Below, piece by piece: positions 38,780-50,548 of a stretch of 64,000 nucleotides of DNA. The notes under the pieces are model-generated. The model was not told where the DNA came from, ran no database searches, and worked only from the letters and a program-made list of their open reading frames with translations. The DNA lies in the NCBI RefSeq assembly GCF_000006565.2, contig NC_031477.1, positions 4,367,137 through 4,431,136 on the forward strand. The letters are read 5' to 3'. Origin of the DNA: Toxoplasma gondii ME49 (lineage: Eukaryota; Apicomplexa; Conoidasida; Eucoccidiorida; Sarcocystidae). How positions within the stretch are numbered: the first letter of the stretch is position 1; each line of letters begins with the position of its first letter. The translations under genes and the position numbers were made by a program.

Positions 38780-41700
38780 ATGCCACCGACAAAAGTCACC
38801 GTGTCTCCGCAGTTTAGCGACATCCTGGTGCAGTAAACACCTATATAGTGACCATGGATGACTAAACTTTCCGTTTCTTTTTCCCTTGAGCCTTTTTGGG
38901 GACAATGTGCGCTTTGACGTTCACAGAGAAAGGCTGCCCCCGTAGCTGTGGCTCGTCCTGCCAGCGACAGCGACGACTCCGATTCCAGTGAAGAAGAACA
39001 ACAGATGAAGGTTCAGAAAGGAAAGAAGGGTGCCGCTGGCGCGCCTGCCAGTGCAAAGGGTGCCCCAAAGAAGCCTGTACCATCCAAGGCTGATTCGTCA
39101 TCCAGCAGCGAGGACGACAGCAGCGATGAAGAGGTCGCGAAACGAGTGGCAAAGAAGGGAGGCGTCATAACCAGTGCATCCGCAGGTATGTAGCGGCACC
39201 AGAGAAATGACGGTAGGCAATTTATGATTCGGAAGAGCTGTAGGAAAAGCATGTGGCATGCAGTCTCGGGGCGAGTGGGCGCTCGATTCGACAGAGAGTA
39301 CTGTGCTGTTCCGATTGGTGGTAACACCACGTGACTGAGCATTCATCGCATCCTTTCCACTACCTCAGCAGGGCCAGAATCTGCTATAGATGGTACAACT
39401 GAATATGATTGTCAACTGTGAATATATGTGTGAATGCGTTTTGTGCGCGTTGAGGCAATTGTGGGTGAGTTGGTTGCCGTTTTGTTTCCTTTCGATGATT
39501 TGCCCCTGATATTATATACGTATTTATGTACATGCGGCCTCGCAACAAGACATGATGCTATACAATACTTGCTACTTTGGACGGTTGCCCTAGCGGCGCC
39601 AATGACAGTCCTTTACCACCGAGATCTCTGATCTTGGAGCGTTGCCGCTTCTCAGTTTCATGGCGTTCCATGCCTGCTTTCGGATCCCAGAGAGTTACAT
39701 TTTGGTTCATGTTTTTCCTGCCACTTTTTGCTGCAGTCTTAATGTGCCACCCCCGTTTCTTGTACTTTGTTTACTCTCGGTCGCACCTGTGCCTACCCGA
39801 CCCCATCTGGTACTGAACAAAATGTTCGTGCCATTCTGTCTTGAACATTTGAGGGTGGTGTGATTCATGCTTAGTAGATCAAATCGTGTTTTGTGAGGAT
39901 TTGCAAACAATGCGGCAGTAGTGTCCGGTTTGCGCTTTCAGTTCAAAGTGCGAAGCAAGCGGTCGCAGCTTCGAAGAAGGGGGCAAAGGCGAAGCCGGCA
40001 GCAGATTCCTCCGATTCCTCGGGCGACTCTACGGAAGACGAAACTCGTGAGTTGAGGGCTCTTTGGTTTCCTCAATTTTCCCATCTCGTTAGTCCTAGCA
40101 CGTTGACGGGCAACGGCATGATGTGTACAGTTCCGCTCGAGTCAATAGGCAGTCTTTTTCTTTGCGTGTGAGAGAACTGCCGTTGCGTTTTTTCCTCTTC
40201 AGTCTGTTTGTCCGGCACACACGCTCTACATGTGTAGGGCTGCGCCCCTCAGAGCGCATCTTTGACGGCCGACGTCGCTGCATCTCTTTGCGTATGTTTA
40301 TACAGCTCAGTCGAAGCCGGTGGCGAAGGGGAAGGCGCAGACTGCCAACGCGGCAACTCGCAAGCAGGAGTCTTCGAGCGATGACAGCAGCGACGAGGAA
40401 GCGCCGAACGGAGTGCGCCAAGCGGCGCCGAAGGCCGCGGCAAAGGCCGCAGTGAGGAAGGCCGCTTCCTCCAGCGACGAGTCCAGCGACGAAGACGAGG
40501 CTCCCCAGCCTCCCCAGCCGAAGGGTAAGAAGGCTGCGCAGCCGAGCAAGGCCGCGGCTCCGAAGGCAGCGAGCAAGAAAGCTGCCGAAACGAGCAGCGA
40601 AGAGGACTCGAGCGACGACGAACCAGCCAAGAAAGTGACTCCACCTGCCTCCAAAAAGCCAGCTGCGAAGGCGGCTTCGAGCGACGACGACTCTTCCAGC
40701 GATGAGGAGATGCCGGCGCCTCAAGCCCGACCTCAGAAGCCCGCTGCCGGAAAGGCCGCAGCGCAGAAGAAGGCAGACTCATCCGAGTCGGAGGAAGACA
40801 GCGACAGCGACGACGAACCTTCCGCGAAGAGCAAAGTCTCTGCGGCAGCGAGGCTTCCTGCAAAGAAACCCGTCGCAAAGAAAGAAGAGTCCGACTCGAG
40901 TGACGAGGACGACTCCAGCGATGACGAAAAGCCGGCTCCTGCTGCCCAGAAGAAGGCCGTAGCTGCTGCGCAGCCCAAGAAGAAGGCCGCCAAGGCCCCT
41001 GCGGCGAGCAGCGATGAGTCTGATGAAGACGACTCCGATGAGGAGGAAGAGGCGCCAAAGAAATCCAAGAACGAAAAGGACGTCATGATGGAGGAGGAAA
41101 GTGACGAAGACAGCGACGATGAAGAAAAAAGTAAGCTTCGGGGGATATTCGTAATCGTCGCTCATTTCGATCTGGTGGTCGCAGTCGTTACACGTTGTGG
41201 GATATAAGTAGAGAAGAGTTAGGTGAAGCATGCCTCCTGGGTAGGAAAAGGGCCTGTTCGAGGTAACGAAACAACGTCGGTTTACTCTTGCAACTGGAGT
41301 TGTGCTTCTGCTCGGAATGCAGGCGAGCGCCCGGTGAAGAAGAGAAAAGAAGCACCCGCAGATGAAGATTTGCAGCACACCTCCAAGAAACGTAAGGAGG
41401 AGCACCCGAAGGCACGCCTGCAAACCAAGGGCGGCGGCGTCGTTGATAAACTACGAACAGAAATTTTCTGCGGAGGTCTGCCGTACTCTACTACTGAGGT
41501 ACGTGGCAAACTTATATGAAGCCTCTTTGTAATTTCAAGCAATTTTCACTTTTTCTGAGGGTTGTCTCGTAGGCAGAGCTCCAGCGGACGGTGATACATC
41601 TCTCGCGCCCAGCCACGGGGCATGTCTGTCTCGTGCACGTGTAGGCTCGATCAACGCTGTCCTCCAATACCTCTGCAAAACTCGAATCAACGCTTGTTTG

Positions 41701-44239
41701 AGCTGCTGCCGACTGTTACGATTGTAACCACCGGTGGCGGTATAGGTGGCGCTGACATTTCCTTCTGCAGTTGTTTCTGCTTCCGAATGGACACACTGTT
41801 CGCGACTCGCTGCGCATGGCGCTTGGGTGGTTCAATTGAAGACGCAAGAGTTACGCGAAAGTCACCTAATTGGGATTTTCATGGCTCTCATATACCGGTG
41901 TCTGTGTGCGTTCGTGGCAAACGTGAAGTTTTTACAGAAAATACGAAACGGTTTTATTGTTCGGTGTCCAACGACAACTACTTTATCTGCACCTTGTCAG
42001 TGAGGTGTTCAAGCCCACCCGAGTGATGACTTTTTTTATTTCTTGTCATTGAGTCGGCGACAGCCGCTGATAACAAAAAGCGACCATACTCTCTGACTTA
42101 GGGTGTACGACTTCTTTTAGACTGTGTAGCCTTGTCCCATTGTGCACCGTGGTTCGTGGACTGAGCGCAGCGTGCTAATATGAAATTGTGACGGGTGGAA
42201 CGGAGATTGGTGATTTTCTATTTCTTGCCATTGAGTTGGCGACAGCCGCTGATAACACAGAGCGACCATACTCTGTGACCATTTGGTGTAATATTTCATG
42301 TAGATCGTGTAGCTGTGTCAGTGTGCACCATGGTTTGGAGAGGTGCATGCAACATAACGATGTGAAGTTGTGGCTGGTGGACGGAGAATGATGATCCTTT
42401 ATTTCTTGTCATTGAGTCGGCGACAGCCGCTGATAACAAAAAGCGACCATACTCTCTGACAGTCTTCTTGTCCCACATTTTCCCGTAGATTCATGGTTGT
42501 TTCTGTGAACTCGAGTGGTCTGGGTCGTGGTGTTTCCGCTTTAGTGGGGTTCCTCGTCTGCATGCTGGTCTTCGAAACGGTTGCCCCGCACGTAAAGCCT
42601 TTTAACCGCATCTCCTCACCCTTTACGTTTCGTGGCTTTCGGGGCTTCCGTTTCTTCTGCAGAGTGAGTTGAAAGAGCTGTTCGAGTCCGACTGTGGTCC
42701 GACAACTCGCATCAAGATGCTTGAAGGAAAGGGCATTGCGTTCATTACCTTCGAAACCGAGGAGGCTGCCCAGAAGGCCGTCGAATACAACAACACTCAG
42801 TACAACGGTCGCACCCTTCGCATCAACCTCACCGCCGACAAGCAAAACCACCAGCCGGGCGGCGGTGACCGCGGAGGTCGTGGAGGCCGCGGCGGCCGCG
42901 ACCAAGGCAACGGCCGAGGCGGCGGCGCTGCAGGTGGAGACCGGCCAAAGGCTTCTCCTAACAAGCAGATTGTCGTGAGAAACTTGAGCTTCAACGCAAC
43001 AGAGGAGTCCATCCGGAGCCTCTTCGAGGAATGCGGTAAGGACACAGCTACGCAGCCCATGCGCGAGGATCCGCTGTGATTTTTTCTTGTAGTCACTCTT
43101 CTGACCGGCTACCACAGATGGTGGTGATTTTATTCCACATGATAGGAATAAGAAACCCGCGGGTCTTCACGGAGTCTGCTGCACGTCACGAGTACGCACA
43201 GACGGAGTTTGGGAGTTTTTTCCGTCTTTTCGGTGTCTTGAGGAAAATGAGTGGTGGTCGCCACGATCTATTTTCGTAAGGTGTATTGCGCCGGTGTGGT
43301 AGGAGAAAACGTACATTCGAGACGTTTCGCTCATGATGTGATGCATCTTTTTCTGGAGCGGCTTCACAACAGGGGACGGTGGTCCTGTCAGGAAGATCCC
43401 GTGTGGAGTTAGTACACTTGCCAACGTGCCGGCGGTTTCATGGTTCCGCTGTTCAGGAATGCAACCACTTCTGTGAAATGGACTACGTTACGAAGCTAAT
43501 TCCTTTGTGCATGTTGCACGTTGTGGTTTTTCAGGTGAAATCCAGGAAGTGAGAATGCCTGTGTTTGAGGACACTGGGAAATTCAAGGGCCAGGCATTCA
43601 TTGAGTTCGACAGCATCGAATCGGCCACCAAGGCGGTTGAGTACAACAATACCGATGTCGACGGCAGAACCGTCTGGATCGATTTCGCGCTTCCGCGCGG
43701 CTCCGGTGGTGGCGGCCGAGGCGGCTTTGGTGGCCGTGGTGGCGGCAGAGGCGGTAAGCCAGAAAAGGGTTGAACGACGGCATTTGCCACCATGCATCAC
43801 TTGCTAGAAAGCATGCACTCATAGAGGATAATTCCACACGTCTGATGTGGTTTTCCTGCTCGACGCTGCTGCGGACAATCCGCGTCAGGACCCTGTGAAA
43901 TTCCGGACTTATCGGTTTCTCATACAGAACCATGCTGTTTCGATGGGCGCGGTGTTGCGGGAAGAAGCACCGTGCACAAATTACGTGAAGAAGACTGACG
44001 CCACTGTAAATTAGAAGTGGAGTGACCGTTATCTCTCTAGTTTCTGACCTTACTATGTGGTTTGCTTGTGCGTCCCATGCTCAGGCTTCGGTGGTGGCCG
44101 AGGTGGCGGCCGAGGTGGCGGCCGAGGAGGCCGCGGAGGCGGTCGCGGAGGCGCTTCCAGCGCTGTGAAGGCTGCGAAGGACGGCACTGTCCAGGAGTTC
44201 CAAGGAACATCTAAGACATTCGACAGTGACAGTGACTAG
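38780..44239 (+). CDS. Nucleolin-like (NSR1/nucleolin) nucleolar protein: acidic Ser tracts, two RRMs, RGG tail
   Basis: Model: join(38780..38827, 38927..39185, 39942..40046, 40306..41130, 41323..41498, 42663..43035, 43535..43753, 44085..44239), 719 aa, every junction in phase. The first ~410 residues alternate Lys/Ala/Pro stretches with acidic serine blocks of the SSDDSSDEE type, which are likely CK2 sites and typical of nucleolin. RRM1 spans about 457-530 (EIFCGGLPY as RNP2, GIAFITFE as RNP1). RRM2 spans about 563-645 (IVVRNLSF and GQAFIEF). They are separated by a Gly/Arg spacer, and RGG repeats follow. The protein ends in an acidic Asp-Ser tail. Role in the family: rRNA transcription, pre-rRNA folding and ribosome assembly in the nucleolus. 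Introns 2 and 5 host C/D snoRNAs, listed separately. Exon 1 is short and its donor (CTG|GTGCAG) is weak. Confidence 0.9.
39546..39636 (+). ncRNA. SNORD24: Box C/D snoRNA, U24 (SNORD24/snR24) family, in nucleolin-like intron 2
   Basis: Box C is ATGATGC (39552-39558) and box D is CTGA (39628-39631). A perfect terminal stem, CAAGA (39546-39550) with TCTTG (39632-39636), closes them. A C'-like AATGACA lies at 39601-39607. The guide before D (ACCACCGAGATCT, 39615-39627) is complementary to conserved LSU rRNA AGAUCUUGGUGGU with one G-U pair, and the fifth base before D pairs with the C of AGAUC. The guide before the degenerate D' (CTTGCTACT) is complementary to AGUAGCAA, the next stretch of the same LSU helix region. 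In yeast snR24 directs Cm1437, Am1449 and Gm1450 there, and the spacing fits. Both guides landing on the known U24 targets makes the family assignment strong. The deviant final base of box C is a minor concern. Confidence 0.85.
42018..42103 (+). ncRNA. Box C/D snoRNA-like copy 1, SSU rRNA guide, nucleolin-like intron 5
   Basis: Box C is GTGATGA (42023-42029) and box D is CTGA (42093-42096), with flanks that can pair (CCCGAG / CTTAGGG). The guide next to D (GCGACCATACTCT, 42080-42092) is complementary over 12 bases to SSU rRNA GAGUAUGGUCGC, a conserved segment just upstream of CUGAAACUUAAAGGAAUUG. The fifth base before D would direct methylation to the U of GAGU. An internal CGGC/GCCG hairpin and a possible D' CTGA (42067-42070) are present. 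Confidence 0.75.
42203..42284 (+). ncRNA. Box C/D snoRNA-like copy 2, decayed boxes
   Basis: This is the same sequence as its two neighbours, including the SSU guide GCGACCATACTCT. Box C is degraded to GGTGATT (42209-42215), and the D position reads GTGA (42275-42278) instead of CTGA. It is probably a non-functional repeat copy. Confidence 0.55.
42379..42473 (+). ncRNA. Box C/D snoRNA-like copy 3, SSU rRNA guide, nucleolin-like intron 5
   Basis: Box C is ATGATGA (42388-42394) and box D is CTGA (42456-42459). Flanks GGACGGAGA and TCTTCTTGTCC can form a terminal stem. The guide GCGACCATACTCT (42443-42455) is identical to copy 1. This copy has the best boxes of the three. Confidence 0.78.
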
Positions 44240-46328
44240 AGAAAGGACTTTCTTCTGGTGTTCCGCTTGGCCATCAGGTCCAGTGGTGTCACTTGAGAAA
44301 AACTGTAAAGACTTATATCCTTTGGGGCTATATGAGGTTTGTGGGTTTCGACCTGTCGGAACAGAGTGATTGGAATTTCGCTACGTCGCAGTGGCAGCTG
44401 GGGGCAGTGTAACGCAGACGACAGACGGACGACGAGAGAGTGATTGTCGTGCGTTTTTCCCCGTTCAGGCAATATTTCATGCGAATCGTGGAGTGGTTTA
44501 GTTGCGTCAGAGGATCTTGTGGCTGTGGTCGAGGCGGATAGGCATTGCTACCATGTTTCTGTGAAGAGAATTATTGTTAATTTTCCGCGTCAGTTGGGCT
44601 CACGTGCGTGCATGTGTGTGCTTTGGCGCGAAAGCTTCTTTCCGAGGCCGGTACGAGCAACTGGGTTTTACGTGGTACACTCTATTCCCGCTTATTCATA
44701 AACCCTGGTTCTTTATTAGGTTATTGTCGAAGGCTTGTTGGCCAAGTGCTGAGGTCAGCACTGAATTCTCCTTAAAACGCTGTTTGTGAAACAATGGACA
44801 GTTGAACTGCCGTTAGTGCCGGATCTTGCTGTAGATTCATTTTAAAGCCAAACTTTCACGGAAGATGCCGTATCGGATAACACACGCAGATGCCTGACGT
44901 ATTACTGTCCTGCTCTCCAGGAATTGTAAATGTTCAAAGATGTTCGCACACTTTCGCTTAAGTAGATCGTAACGCACAGATGTACATACACAGAGAGAAT
45001 ACTCTTCGCACTGGCGAAACTTTCTGCGAAGCAGAACACATGCCTCACTAGGGCCACATAAGATGTTTCGCACACGTGTTCGTCAATGCATATATCGCGA
45101 GGCAAGCAGACATATTTTCAAGTGTTGAAACTGACAGGTCAAGCGAAAAAAACCGTAAAAAGATAAATTATGCCCATCTCTGCATCTAAGTTGATACTTG
45201 GTTATATGTTAGACGCAAACTTCCCCCCTAATGCCGTAGTTATTGAACAGGCGTGGGATAACAAAAGTGATACGCGTGCTTTAAGGTAGTTTTCCTGCCA
45301 CTGTCTTATTCGAGGAAAGTATGTCACACGGCCGTGTCCCTTCGAACTCTTGTAACTTGGTGAAAGTCGCAGATTCCTGGGCGGTGTTGCCTCGAAGTCA
45401 GAACAAACCCAGACTAAACTAACACGAAGTACCGTGATCAATCGTTCCAACTAAGCAGCCTGCAAGTCGGTGTACGAGGCAGAGGTTTCTTGTTGTCAGT
45501 GTGAAGTCTCCGGCGATCTCACTTCATAGGGCGCTCGGTACGAGGTGGCCCCACGAGACCGCGCGAATCGTTTATGCTGAATTTCGAAATAAGGCGGGAA
45601 AGTGCGGAGAAAAAGAACTATGGAACCTGTACTGAAAACCACCTTAAGAACGCAAATTAAGGCAAGACAGAAATTCTCTGGTTACACGAGAGAGGTACAG
45701 TAAGCAGCGTGACAAATCGGTGTGCTGTCTCGTACATGCCCGTGAGCGGTGACTTCGCGAATGCGGTTTCTACTCAATTCTGCGGACACCACCTTCCTCA
45801 AATGTCTGCATGCTGTAGATACAGTAGCCGCACTCAAGTGTTGCTTGAAACTGCGGGAGTTTCTTCGATTTTCTGAAGGAAACGCAAGCGAAAAGAGCCC
45901 GCTTCTTGCCACGCTTCTTGTCCATCGTAATACTGAGGGTTGCACCTGCCGTGAATCTGCGTAGACATTTCTTCGCTGAGTTGTAAGCCGTCGCTGCACC
46001 TGCACACACACAGCACCTGTTCTGCCTTTGTGTCCTTCGCTGCACTGCATGGCTCCAAATCGACAATGCCTACACCGTTAACCCGACATCAATGTGGCAA
46101 GAAAAAAACCGATGGATCTTTCAGACTTAGCTTTCCCACGTAGGTCTCTTACCGCTTTCTGTCCATCCGCCTGAGGCTCAAAGCCCTGTTTTCTCCTGGA
46201 GAGGCGAAACCCTTTCCGACCCGACACACTGGGTACTGGTGGAAGTAAATGTGTGGTGTAGACACCATTTCTACGGCTTCTCTGCAACGTTCTGATCTTT
46301 TGGACTTTACACCCGTTTTGCAGCAAAA
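44240..46328. other. Intergenic region, about 2.1 kb
   Basis: It holds the 3' UTR of the nucleolin-like gene and the promoter of the following polytopic membrane protein gene. Open frames near 45682-46066 on both strands have no supporting features. Confidence 0.45.
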
Positions 46329-49300
46329 ATGCCTCAGTCGAGGCGACGAAAGTCGCAACGGGGGTTGCCAGGTCGCGGTAGAGCAACCCCCCAAAACATA
46401 GGTAACCTCCGATTTCTGTCTAGCGTGGATACAACGCCCGCGGCCAAGGAAGAGTTCCCGTTAACACCAACACCCCCTTTCGCCCATCCATCGCTGAAGC
46501 ATCCGCCACGTATCTCTCAGACAGCGTCTACTGCTGTTGATGACGCGAGTGCTTCTCAGGAGGGAAGTCCAATATTGCCTACTTTCTCTCCTTCGTCCAC
46601 TGACTCTTCTGTTGCGCCTTTTCCTAGTCAAGCAGGGTCTCCGTCTCCACGGTCAACTTCTCCCTGCGCTGTCGATTGTGAAAACGTCCGAAGACGTGTG
46701 CAGACACCGGAATCTCGCAGTGATTCCTGCTGGAAGAATCGGGACATCCAACCGGACGACAACGCCCACTCAACATGGACCTTGTCTCCCAGCAGTCTCC
46801 CGAGTCCTGCCACAGTTCTCCTGTCTTGCGGCGCGGTGGTACTCACATGGCTGCAAGATCCCATCCTGTCTCTTGTCGCCTCGGCCGTCACTGCAGCTGC
46901 CCCGTCTCTGTCTGTTTCCGGAGCTTCCGACGCAGACCTTGCAGCTGGAATAGACAGAGAAGCTACGAGTCGAAATGTGGCAGTGGCGTCGGTCGGGGTA
47001 AGTGGCCAGCTTTGCGATGGGCTGGCTGCTTTGACCATCGGCATTGGTATTACAACGGCGGTTTTGTGTTCGTCAGCCTCGAAAAAAGAAGAATCTTGCC
47101 CGACAAAGGCCGGGAGCGAGACCTCTACTCGGAGCCCGACCAGGTCACTTCTTTCTGATCCACCAAAGGGTTTTATGTCTGTTCCAGGCTCACCGCGCTC
47201 GGGAAATGGGAGCGCAACGGCCAAGCTTGGGGTCAGAAAACACGGCGGTGACTTTGAAGCGGGAGAGAAAACGGCGTCCGTTCAAAGCCCGCATGCGAGG
47301 ACTGACAACCTAGACCTCGTCTGCCTCCGAACATGCATTGTAGGCGTGTGGATAAGTGGTGAGTGAAAAATCCAAGACACGTGGCACCACCCGAAAGCGC
47401 ACTCGCCTCCGAACGCCTTCCGGGAAAAATGTATTGCAGACTAGTCGTTCCATGTGCTGCCCGCGATTCACAGAAGTTACTGCTTCACAGCACTTTTCGG
47501 TTGGATTCCGCTCACGACGAGGCGTTTCTGGAAAGAGCAAACCTCTCTCAGGCAACTCTAGCGGCTACGCGTGACCACTACCCGCAGATGAGTAAAAGAA
47601 TGAAACCGCTGAACTCTTGATAGTTCCGCTTCGAGTACCTGCTGTACGGACACTTGGTGTGATTGAGGGTTACGTGAATGGTGCCGAGATCCCGCGACTG
47701 AAGTGTCTGCCAGAATACCGCCTCAACTAATCGTCTGGACGAAGAGGACGGCTCGAAGCATTTCCAACGTTGGTGTTGAACACGGGCTTGGCTCCTAATA
47801 GTGTTTTACAGAAGAAGGAGGCTCCGGTGGCAGCATTCGCACCAAAACCAGAGGGGTGTGAATGGACTTTAGATGCTACTCGGCCATGTAAAAAGACCCC
47901 TCACTTCGTGAGCCGGATGCGTCACACAAGAACACGAGCCTTTGTTGGCTTCACATGGGAGCCACGCGTGGACTTTTGTTGTTTTTCTCTTGTTTTTTTT
48001 CAGCATACACCGGAGCACTTCTGAGTTTGCTCCTCTGGTTGACAATGAGCTCGTTGCTAGCTTTTTTCTTTTCGGCGTCTTCGTCCCATCTTCTTCTCTT
48101 TCTTACACGCAAGTGCATTTCGCTGCGGTTGCTCTCACTTCCATTCTCGATTATTTCTCTCACGGCAAAAGCCGCTCTGCTGGCCCTGCGGGACCCCCTT
48201 CCTCCTGTCATCTCTGCGGTTGCTGCAGCTGCCTCCATCCCTCTTCTGCTAACTGCGAGTTTCTTCTCTCATTACATGTGCTCTTTCGGCGACACCGCGT
48301 CGTCCTTTCTTTCCTCAGCGGAGACGAGCGAACTGCCTGTTTCCCTGTCGTTAGAGGAGGCTTTGCGACCCTCTGAAGGAGCGTTCCAGAACGGCCTGAC
48401 TCCAGCGGAAGTGGCGGATTACCACAGGATCCGGTGCATTGTCGTGGCTGTGGTTTTTACTCAAATAATCGTGGCGCTTGTTCTTCTCGTGCGTCTTTTT
48501 CAACGGACGCTGGCCCTAGTCCGAAGTCAACGAGATCGTGGGATGGAAAGGAGCGGAGAGGAGGCGGTGAAAAACACGACCTCGCTCGAGAAGGGCGAGT
48601 GGGTGAACGAAACAAACCAAGTGCTCCACCCGAATCTGGAAGGCGGGAAGGAAACCGTCTGTCGAAAAGGCAGGGACGAACGAAGCCTCTTAGTAGCGTT
48701 GCTACAGCTTCCGACGAATAGCGAGCTTCTCGAGTTCTCCCCATTCCTCGCGAGCTGTCTGGTCCAGAGTACTGTCAGGTACGCAACGTTTGTTTCTCAA
48801 CGCGTTTTCGGGGGCTTGCTTTTTTTGCCTAATACGCGCGAGAATTGCATGTAGTGGTCGCTCTGCTGTTGTCCATTGCTGTGTGCGTGCATCCAGAGTC
48901 GTTCTTTACTCCACTATGATGAAAGTCTCCGCATCGTGGGGAGTCAAAGCCCTAGCGGCTTACCAGGTAAACGGGCTGGATGCCACTAAAAAGTGTTGCG
49001 CTTTCCTTGACCCTCTATGGCAGTGAAGAGGAAATGTCCCATCGGAAAAAAAAACCGTGTCGATCCGACAGCCGCCGCTCTTCGTCGCCCGCCCTCGCCA
49101 ATAGGTGTACATGTTGTAACGCACTGGAGGCGGCTCCTGACCACGCAACCCGTTCAGGATTCAGAGGGACTGTTTCCTGAGAATAGTTCGAGTCCGTCTA
49201 GCTTGGAGGCGCGTCCGAATGATGGCCTGTTAGTTGCTGGCCGTATCTGCGAATCCGTGACTTTGATAGTCGCGAACGAGACCTGGAGCTTGAGTCGGTA

Positions 49301-50548
49301 GAAAATACGTGCCGGCAGTGAGATTCCGACTCGTGGGACCGTCCACCCTCCTAACGGGAGAGACAGTGTGGCTTTAAAGACATGGAAGTCTTTTTCTCAT
49401 TTCCCGTGTTGTGCCCAGGTTGCCTCGAGTGTTTACACAGTTCACGGTCTGCCGTGCGAAGCGTTAACGCAAGTCACCCAGTCCATTATCCGAAATGCAG
49501 AGTCTCTCGTGTCGGAAACCAGTTGGCCCACATCGGGGGAAGCGACGTCGGCAGGTGGTTCTCCAGAGCCTACGAGGGAAAACGAAGGCCGCGACCGTTC
49601 CTGTTTCGTGTCTGAGAAAAGTCCAGCCACGCAGAGTATTCTTTGCGGTGGTGAGAGTCCAGTGTGCGGAATAAAACATACTCCGCAGGACTTGATCGCG
49701 CGTCGAGCTTCAGTCATGCGTCACGTCCATCGCCGGTTACTTCGCACGGCGGGATGGATGGGACTCGGTGCCGCAGTGTCGGCTGCGTGCGTCGGCTTCT
49801 CGTGTAAGTTCACCCGAAGCGCACAGTAGGCGACGTAGATTCACTGACAAGCATTTCTACATTCTCTGAAGTCGCCACTGGCGAGCGGACCGCCCTGCGT
49901 TCTCTTGGCATCCGGTTGCGCTCAGGGGCATAGCAGGAAAACACGGCGCTGTCGCCCAATCTGGCTGCCGACACAGATATTTTCATCCTCTCTTATTACC
50001 TCTAATAACCGGCTGGGACTGAGGAAACAGAGCACTCGGGTCACACGCACGGTGTAATTTCTGCATTCGATGTGTTTCATGCAGTCTGCCTTCGTTTGCA
50101 ATCGTCGAGCCGAGGTTTGGCGGCGACTTTGCTGGGGCTCTGCCTCGCCAGCACGCCAGCGCTGGCGCTTGTGCCTGTCACTGCGGCTCTCGAGGGTCTT
50201 CTGCTTCACGCGAAGCGCCTGCGGACTATCGCCTGTGCGTACTTAGTTTCTCTGCCCCTACCGCTGCTGCTGCTCCTGCATTCACATGTCTCGAATAGCG
50301 GCGAAGATTCTCACGCTCCCTCGGCTGCCGACAAGCTTCCAGGCATACCAGGAGAAAGTGACGCCGGCGACGCTTACAACGATACCCCAGTCTACGGTGT
50401 GGCTATCGTCTGGCTCTTGCCACTTGTGTATAACTTAGGAAGAGCCGGAGTGTACGGCCTCGCGTGGTGCCGCGCGCGATACGAAGCTGAAGTGGCCGAA
50501 AAGGACTGTCTGGCTGTCCAACACAGTAAAGGAGATGCCTTGTGTTAG
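46329..50548 (+). CDS. Polytopic membrane protein (about ten transmembrane segments), unknown function
   Basis: Model: join(46329..47358, 48004..48778, 48897..48966, 49419..49803, 50085..50548), 907 aa, all joins in phase. The first ~165 residues are Ser/Pro-rich and probably cytosolic. Hydrophobic segments follow: around 170-200 (ATVLLSCGAVVLTWL), 230-250, then several in exon 2 (LLSLLLWLTMSSLLAFFF, VISAVAAAASIPLLLT, CIVVAVVFTQIIVALVLLV). More lie at the exon 4/5 junction (WMGLGAAVSAACVGFS) and in exon 5 (ATLLGLCLASTPALALVP, YLVSLPLPLLLLL, VYGVAIVWLLPLVYN). Loops between them are long and Ser/Glu-rich. No transporter signature is recognised. It could be an apicomplexan-specific channel, transporter or organelle membrane protein. 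The ATG at 46329 is the first in frame after stops. Confidence 0.72.

Larger units (their letters stand above)
42018..42473 (+). repeat. Tandem ~181-nt repeat (2.5 copies) carrying the snoRNA-like units
   Basis: The three D-box positions (42093, 42275, 42456) are 181-182 nt apart. The segment between snoRNA units is also repeated: copies 1 and 2 share GTGTAG and GTGCACC blocks and GGTGGAACGGAGA / GGTGGACGGAGA. Copy 3 ends soon after its D box. The whole repeat lies inside intron 5. Confidence 0.85.

Noticed and set aside
40095..41086. Long Ser/Arg/Leu-rich open frames on the minus strand opposite the acidic Ser tracts
   Set aside because: They are mirror frames of the repetitive GAC/AGC/GAG codons of the nucleolin-like gene.
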